DNA from: Victivallaceae bacterium
GTDB taxonomy: Bacteria > Verrucomicrobiota > Lentisphaeria > Victivallales > Victivallaceae
NCBI GenBank assembly: GCA_028717165.1
Contig: JAQUOK010000052.1
Span: 1 to 11,121, forward strand
DNA length: 11,121 nt
Reading direction: 5' to 3'
In this document: positions 8,101-11,121 of the stretch, piece after piece
How the letters are laid out: each line of letters opens with the position of its first letter
Numbering within the stretch: position 1 is the stretch's first letter
Made by a program: the position numbers and the translations under genes
Notes under the pieces: generated by a model
Told to the model about the DNA's origin: nothing
What the model saw: only the letters and a program-made list of their open reading frames with translations
The model's database searches: none

Positions 8101-9002
8101 GGAGCTTTAGCCCGGATAACGCCGGTTATGAATTTCAGAAAGTCGTAATAGGTCCATTGGCGGTAACGCTGCCAGTCGCTCCAGCGACGTCCCGTTTCAG
8201 GCTTCCTAGGCGGAGCTATATCGTCTGCTGTGCCGTATTTTGTGTTCCATGCGTTATTGAGTTCCTGAATGCTGCCGTATTGTTCGATCATTTTTTTCCT
8301 GAATAAAGCAACAGAAGCCTTCTCATAACCGCCCCAGCCATGAAAAGAAAGCTCATCCTGTACATAATAACCAAGTATATATGGTTTATCCTTTACATGA
8401 ACGGCTAAATATTCCAGAGCTTCCCCCAAAGCCCGACGGAAACCTGAATCGACAAAACTCGGGTAATTGCGCTGTACCGGTTTCCCGTTTACATCCAGCA
8501 TACGGGCTTCCGGGCGCCGTTTGAGATAATCTCTGACAAACTTTGTCGAACAGACTGAAAGATCAAGTACAACATACAATCCGTATTTCGCCGCTTTTTC
8601 CATAGCAATATCTAATTGCCGGAGTTGTTTTTTTTCCGCCATCAGCAGCATATCCATACGCAGGCGATGAGCTGTGCCCCCCATGCGGGCCCAATAATGG
8701 TAGAACTCATCATTAAACGGAGCGCTCCATGAAAAATCCATATTAAACATAAATGGTTTACCATCAGCAAATATCACTCCGTCCCGGGTTGAAAAAGCCG
8801 TTGGTTTGCCGGTGAACGAATCATTGTCGTATCCGGCTTTCCACTCTCCTGCTGAGGTTTGGGCTCCCAGAATTACTGTTGCTAAGGAAAAAAACGCAAT
8901 TATCAAACCTGCTGATTTATTTTTTATGGAATATTCAAATCTGAACGAAATTTTTTCAGTAGGGCTAGCAGCGTTTTTTGATTTTTCAGCTATTTTTGAC
9001 AT
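5130..9002 (-). CDS. Large exported glycoside hydrolase, GH42-like catalytic and trimerisation domains plus beta-sandwich domains
   Basis: A 1290-residue clan GH-A-like enzyme, probably cleaving a glycan outside the cytoplasm. Residues 31-46 form a hydrophobic signal segment after a long 30-residue n-region, with likely cleavage after AQTSA (residue 51). Residues about 70-430 look like a (beta/alpha)8 barrel: MFNMDFSWSAP, then WARMGGTAHRLRMD, then ILGYYVQDELSF with Glu217 as probable acid/base. Residues about 440-630 resemble the GH42 trimerisation (amidotransferase-like) domain (IGFLVTDATFV, ALIVSSAASL, GGVLIAMPG). The rest is strand-rich: an Ig-like piece around 825-920 (LLPGEEIQAKVKIING) and a final mutarotase-like sandwich from about 1050. 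ATG 9002 has AAGGA 10 bases upstream, and no other ATG precedes the hydrophobic segment. The nucleophile is uncertain: where GH42 has Glu I see Cys362. Substrate unknown; beta-galactosidase is only one possibility. Confidence 0.85.
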   Translation of the reverse strand: MSKIAEKSKNAASPTEKISFRFEYSIKNKSAGLIIAFFSLATVILGAQTSAGEWKAGYDNDSFTGKPTAFSTRDGVIFADGKPFMFNMDFSWSAPFNDEFYHYWARMGGTAHRLRMDMLLMAEKKQLRQLDIAMEKAAKYGLYVVLDLSVCSTKFVRDYLKRRPEARMLDVNGKPVQRNYPSFVDSGFRRALGEALEYLAVHVKDKPYILGYYVQDELSFHGWGGYEKASVALFRKKMIEQYGSIQELNNAWNTKYGTADDIAPPRKPETGRRWSDWQRYRQWTYYDFLKFITGVIRAKAPHQLIISSMDFWGAPSNPTNWWNVPQCADVLIRHGILYSLGYDFLLIRDIAEWSGKPGHALCMPPGFWAPFIHFMHLFDSGRTGLSYVCPGGSATFGHYRGAADSDNAYRRREPGYTTAKSIIELQNVLGDTYLLSKRYPPQIGFLVTDATFVIDPSHAAARSVAGILELLTDLNIDFQIVSEHNAEPLSRFRALIVSSAASLCSEDMIREVGEFQKNGGVLIAMPGCFERNEQNILIPAKLEFMKQFGDACHCQSVLFEGQNLFLGKDGVAGAIKPRAGDRILGRIEAGKNKEQEPAAVITDAGKTLLLGWDAGLAYRESWSETFDCAVNTADKDENELMEQAFGPDRDKEKQTSRPPQARQAQLKLASAIRDFLAGHNIVPSVHIIGCEQPAQVYARAFTSGAKILVAIANRMVKSGAKQKVWDWDIEGAGEGKWPKDYHFVLRKAKVSVELPANLKGKIRAYLMPDVTPENGGIKAFPEELPVRIGNKKNMRFAEFTLPKLESWQAVVLASDHPPLLGVALSKINLLPGEEIQAKVKIINGSAKPVPVNISLEDQDKLGVATVPWQTEIKGATASEHDFTLTVPADAKPGYYCFRAVQELPDGGKTVSPKVELRICKIDTDLSSKNITSFWGNDSSGPCAELEIKLPFAGLDGKITAELTGFSKFSAEHSRREWKIAGQKFHKFSFPAVAPPEKNAMEVGAIRLQAEILTNKKRISVKQDFPIRFVKGAVVYTEKRYANPSNKTKEVRLENFICLENQFLIARFYANRNAILHNFKLRETGQELLSPNNYPYGLAWYSWPGRKWSCARLINQADRVGVEFASASPAGKPVTMTAELRPGKKWLDIVYDASGCEALPAEDCKFFLMSKIGKTGFYQNNQMWIHLKSGLKKRNRHTGTLEVRAGELQENWVTVADAETRHLLTTFFDIPTLKSLVLKDQSLFNYEIFTVDSKKSPGIIRFRLCGDKGGMEKIDEWKKYWKSRTGERFRK

Positions 9003-9104
9003 TCTTATTTATTCCTTGATGATACATTTCTGTTTTTTCTTTCGCTTTATGATTTCGCCTGGATGTGTTCCCCCTTGTGGTTTGCCGACACTCATGACGA
9101 AAGA

Positions 9105-9854
9105 CTATCTGTCGTAATATCCTAAGTTTCTGTAAGTGTACTCGTACCAGAAATAATACCGTCCCGGCGTAGTACAGAACTCGCTGGTCGGCACCTTGCC
9201 GTAACCGCCCGAATCCCCGTGACCGTCAACGAAAACATACGGCATTTTGCTCTGGTGCCTCATATACGTGGCAGTGTCTGAACCATAGGTGCTGATACTG
9301 TCATAAAACGTGGTCGAAGTCGAAACCGGTAATTTTTCGGCAAAATACATTACTTTTGACGGATGTTTCACCGCTCTGTTCGGCTCCCACCGCCGATAGG
9401 CATTCGTGGTTACGGAAGGCTGCTTCGCCAGGAACCAGTTTATTCCGTAATGGGTTCCGCGCCAGGTTTCATACGTGCTCTTGCCTTTAAAGGCGGTTCT
9501 CTTTTCTTCCTCGCATGCCAGCACCCCTTCCGGCACTCCGCTCCAGAATTTCGGTTCCGGCAAATAATTATTTTTGCCAAGCGTTTCCTGCCATGGGCCG
9601 ACACCGTAGGAGTCGCTCGGTATACGGCAAATTTCAGAATCCGTCGCATAGCATGATGCCGCGGTGAATATTTGTTTAAGGTTATTCGCACATTTAGTCA
9701 GCTTGGCTACGGACCGGGCCTTGTTCAAGGCAGGCAGCAGCATTGCAGCCAGGATTGCTATGATAGCTATCACTACCAGCAATTCAATAAGTGTAAAGTT
9801 TCTTTGTCCGTCATAGCCGTTCGCTGTCTTTTGTTTTGTTTTCAGAGTTTTCAT
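9105..9854 (-). CDS. Pseudopilin-like protein, prepilin N-terminus and H-X9-DG C-terminus
   Basis: A 249-residue protein with a type II secretion / type IV pilus style N-terminus: a basic leader of 19 residues, then FTLIELLVV starting at Phe20 with Glu24 as the conserved fifth mature residue, then a hydrophobic helix and LLPALNKAR. The C-terminal part has the processing-associated motif exactly: His200, nine residues, Asp210-Gly211. The residue before the cleavage site is Asn19 rather than the usual Gly. The middle is rich in Tyr and Trp with several Cys. It should be anchored in the inner membrane, or processed into a pseudopilus if a suitable peptidase accepts the leader. AAGGAG lies 8 bases before the ATG and overlaps the repressor stop codon. 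Such genes are numerous in Lentisphaerota and often sit beside glycan-degradation genes; their role is not known, and help with secretion or surface display of the hydrolase is inference. Confidence 0.93.
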   Translation of the reverse strand: MKTLKTKQKTANGYDGQRNFTLIELLVVIAIIAILAAMLLPALNKARSVAKLTKCANNLKQIFTAASCYATDSEICRIPSDSYGVGPWQETLGKNNYLPEPKFWSGVPEGVLACEEEKRTAFKGKSTYETWRGTHYGINWFLAKQPSVTTNAYRRWEPNRAVKHPSKVMYFAEKLPVSTSTTFYDSISTYGSDTATYMRHQSKMPYVFVDGHGDSGGYGKVPTSEFCTTPGRYYFWYEYTYRNLGYYDR

Positions 9855-9862
9855 TTTTTTAT

Positions 9863-9868
9863 CTCCTT
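9863..9868 (-). promoter_or_regulatory. Ribosome binding site overlapping the repressor stop codon
   Basis: AAGGAG on the minus strand, 8 bases before the pseudopilin ATG. Its first two bases are the last two of the TAA that ends the repressor gene. This is the strongest ribosome site in the window and ties translation of the two genes together. Confidence 0.8.
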
Positions 9869-10892
9869 ATGTCAGTTGTTTGGCATGCTCTGTACTTTGC
9901 CGTATAAAAATATCCAATTCGGCGGGAACAATATTATTTTTCAAGTTATCAATATCAGGCTCATCAATCATTTTAATCAGCAACTCAACTAAAACGGGTA
10001 TCAGCGGGATTTGAAACCCAATGCTGGTAATTCCCGGCCGCGTATTTTCTGCCCAGTATGAATTATCAAAACTAATTACGCTTATATCGTCGGGGATTTT
10101 CAGCCGTAATGACGCCAGAGCGCCCATCCCGCCCATGGCATAGCAGTCGGAACCATAAAGCAATGCGGTAACGTCAGGCATTTTCTTCAATAATCTCAAA
10201 GTTCCCTGATAGCCGATTTCAGAAAGACTTCCGGAAACATTTTCGAAGTGTTCCATGCAATTCTCATCAACTTCGTGGCCATAACGTTTCATTGCGGAAA
10301 TAAAAGCATTTATTTTATCGCAATTGACGCTGTTGTTGGTACCGCCGAGATAAGCTATTTTGGAATGTCCCAGCAAAAGGAGATGCTCCACGGCCTTACG
10401 AATACCGTTATTAATATTTACCGGCACACTGGCGCCTCTTTTTATGGGAATAGCGTTCCAGTAGGTAATCACGGGAAAAGAATAATTATTTTCCACTATA
10501 TGGAAAAAATCATCATTAAAATTGCCAATTATAATCAACCCGTCCACATTACTCAGCAACTGAGGCTGAAACTGCGAACATGGATCCCAGTATTCTATCA
10601 TATTACGGTACTTGTAATTGGAAAGGGTTTGAATTATATCCAGAACCAGTGATTGTATCCACGGAGTATTGGTTTCACTTCGTTTGTCAATCAGGATGCC
10701 GATGCAATTGGTTCTGGAAGACCGCACCGCTTTGGCATACATGTTCTGGGTATATTTCAATTCAGATACGGATCTGTTAATGCGCTCCCGCAGCTTCGGG
10801 CTGCAACGTAAGCCATTAAGGACATTTGACACTGTCCCCACACTGGTTCCCGCATGCCTTGCAACATCTCTGATTGTTATTTTTTTCTTCAT
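9867..10892 (-). CDS. LacI-family transcriptional repressor
   Basis: A 341-residue regulator of LacI/GalR type. Residues 6-27 form the helix-turn-helix (TIRDVARHAGTSVGTVSNVLNG begins it), residues about 45-60 the hinge (NMYAKAVRSSRTN), and the rest a periplasmic-binding-protein-like sensor core with CIGILIDKRS, VDGLIIIG, HLLLLGHSKIAYLGG and DDISVISFDN. Length is normal. Such proteins bind a palindrome with a central CG and release it when a sugar or sugar phosphate binds. A matching palindrome lies just upstream over the predicted transcription start, so it probably represses its own gene and the operon behind it. No good Shine-Dalgarno precedes the ATG at 10892. Its TAA stop overlaps the ribosome site of the pseudopilin gene, 12 bases before that gene's start. 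The ligand cannot be told from the sequence. Confidence 0.95.
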   Translation of the reverse strand: MKKKITIRDVARHAGTSVGTVSNVLNGLRCSPKLRERINRSVSELKYTQNMYAKAVRSSRTNCIGILIDKRSETNTPWIQSLVLDIIQTLSNYKYRNMIEYWDPCSQFQPQLLSNVDGLIIIGNFNDDFFHIVENNYSFPVITYWNAIPIKRGASVPVNINNGIRKAVEHLLLLGHSKIAYLGGTNNSVNCDKINAFISAMKRYGHEVDENCMEHFENVSGSLSEIGYQGTLRLLKKMPDVTALLYGSDCYAMGGMGALASLRLKIPDDISVISFDNSYWAENTRPGITSIGFQIPLIPVLVELLIKMIDEPDIDNLKNNIVPAELDIFIRQSTEHAKQLT

Positions 10893-10913
10893 CGTAATTT
10901 TTTTAAATGTTTC

Positions 10914-10925
10914 TGAACCGTTTCA
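10914..10925. promoter_or_regulatory. Probable LacI-type operator over the transcription start
   Basis: TGAAACGGTTCA on the minus strand, a palindrome with one mismatched pair and the central CG typical of LacI/GalR operators. It begins 5 bases after the -10 box and so covers about +1 to +12, an ideal place to block the polymerase. Flanking A/T bases partly extend the symmetry (TTTTGAAACGG...). Binding by the adjacent repressor is inferred from position and motif form. Confidence 0.7.
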
Positions 10926-10930
10926 AAAGT

Positions 10931-10959
10931 ATTATAACTTGTTTCTTCAAAAAAGTCAA
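10931..10959 (-). promoter_or_regulatory. Sigma70-type promoter of the operon
   Basis: On the minus strand, TTGACT (10959-10954) is followed after 17 bases by a perfect TATAAT (10936-10931). The -35 box differs from consensus at one base and the spacing is ideal. Immediately behind it (10960-10990) is a run of A/T-rich sequence resembling an UP element. The predicted start of transcription is near 10924, about 32 bases before the repressor ATG. No other promoter this good was seen in the window. Confidence 0.85.
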
Positions 10960-11010
10960 TGATTTATTTATAAAATAATTAAAAAATATTTTAATTGATA
11001 ATTGACAAAG

Positions 11011-11074
11011 TAAATGCACCCCCTCCAAAACCCTTAAATGCATTTAGTTTTACAAAAAGCAAGGAGTGCATTAA
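11011..11074. repeat. Cluster of TGCA-centred palindromic sites at right edge
   Basis: TAAATGCA at 11011-11018, a perfect 12-base palindrome TAAATGCATTTA at 11035-11046, and TGCATTAA at 11067-11074. Centres are 24 and 28 bases apart. No gene is visible in 10960-11121 on either strand, so this is intergenic DNA. The sites could be operators for a gene diverging to the right, beyond the window, or an additional control region behind the operon promoter. Confidence 0.4.
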
Positions 11075-11121
11075 ATCTGACAATATAAGGCTTACGGATA
11101 GTTATTGTTCTGTTATGGTGA

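Noticed and set aside
9003..9104. Possible terminator or new promoter between pseudopilin and hydrolase genes
   Set aside because: No stem of useful length followed by a T-run, and no -35/-10 pair with proper spacing, was found on the minus strand.
10905..11021. A 38-codon GTG-started frame on the minus strand upstream of the repressor
   Set aside because: Its purine-rich ribosome-like site touches the start codon, it runs through the promoter and operator, and its composition is just AT-rich translation.

Overview
The window reads as a stretch of chromosome from a Lentisphaerota-type bacterium (Victivallis/Lentisphaera relatives, in the PVC group). The main reason is the pseudopilin-like gene at 9105-9854. 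It has the FTLIELLVV prepilin start, a following LLPALNKAR segment and an exact C-terminal H-X9-DG motif, a combination carried in large numbers by Lentisphaerota and Planctomycetota. TGA, TAG and TAA all serve as stops, so the genetic code looks standard. Species cannot be named from the sequence alone.

All eight genes lie on the minus strand and read right to left as one apparent operon. In transcription order they are: a LacI-family repressor (10892-9867); a pseudopilin-like H-X9-DG protein (9854-9105); a 1290-residue exported glycoside hydrolase of GH42-like architecture (9002-5130); a metallophosphoesterase (5080-4310); a cytoplasmic protein that appears to be an alpha-helical toroid followed by a beta-sandwich, family not recognised (4290-2428); a Gfo/Idh/MocA oxidoreductase (2510-1464); an HpcH/HpaI class II aldolase (1378-596); and a D-2-hydroxyacid dehydrogenase (582 to beyond base 1) interrupted by an in-frame TGA. 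Gaps run from an 83-base overlap to 102 bases, and no convincing terminator is seen inside.

Upstream of the repressor gene is a near-consensus sigma70-type promoter (TTGACT, 17 bases, TATAAT) with an AT-rich block behind it. An imperfect LacI-type palindrome, TGAAACGGTTCA, sits over the predicted transcription start. The simplest model is a self-regulated catabolic operon: the repressor controls itself and everything downstream. The exported hydrolase would cut a glycan outside the cytoplasm. The toroid protein and oxidoreductase would process the sugar inside the cell. The aldolase and hydroxyacid dehydrogenase would then handle a keto-deoxy acid and its aldehyde or keto-acid products. No transporter is in view, and the substrate is not determined by the sequence.

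The points most worth a second look are the TGA replacing a probable cysteine codon in the dehydrogenase; a Cys where GH42 enzymes are expected to carry the nucleophile Glu; the out-of-frame tail joining the toroid and oxidoreductase genes; the pseudopilin gene placed between repressor and hydrolase; the metallophosphoesterase inside a sugar operon; and a cluster of TGCA-centred palindromic sites at the right edge.
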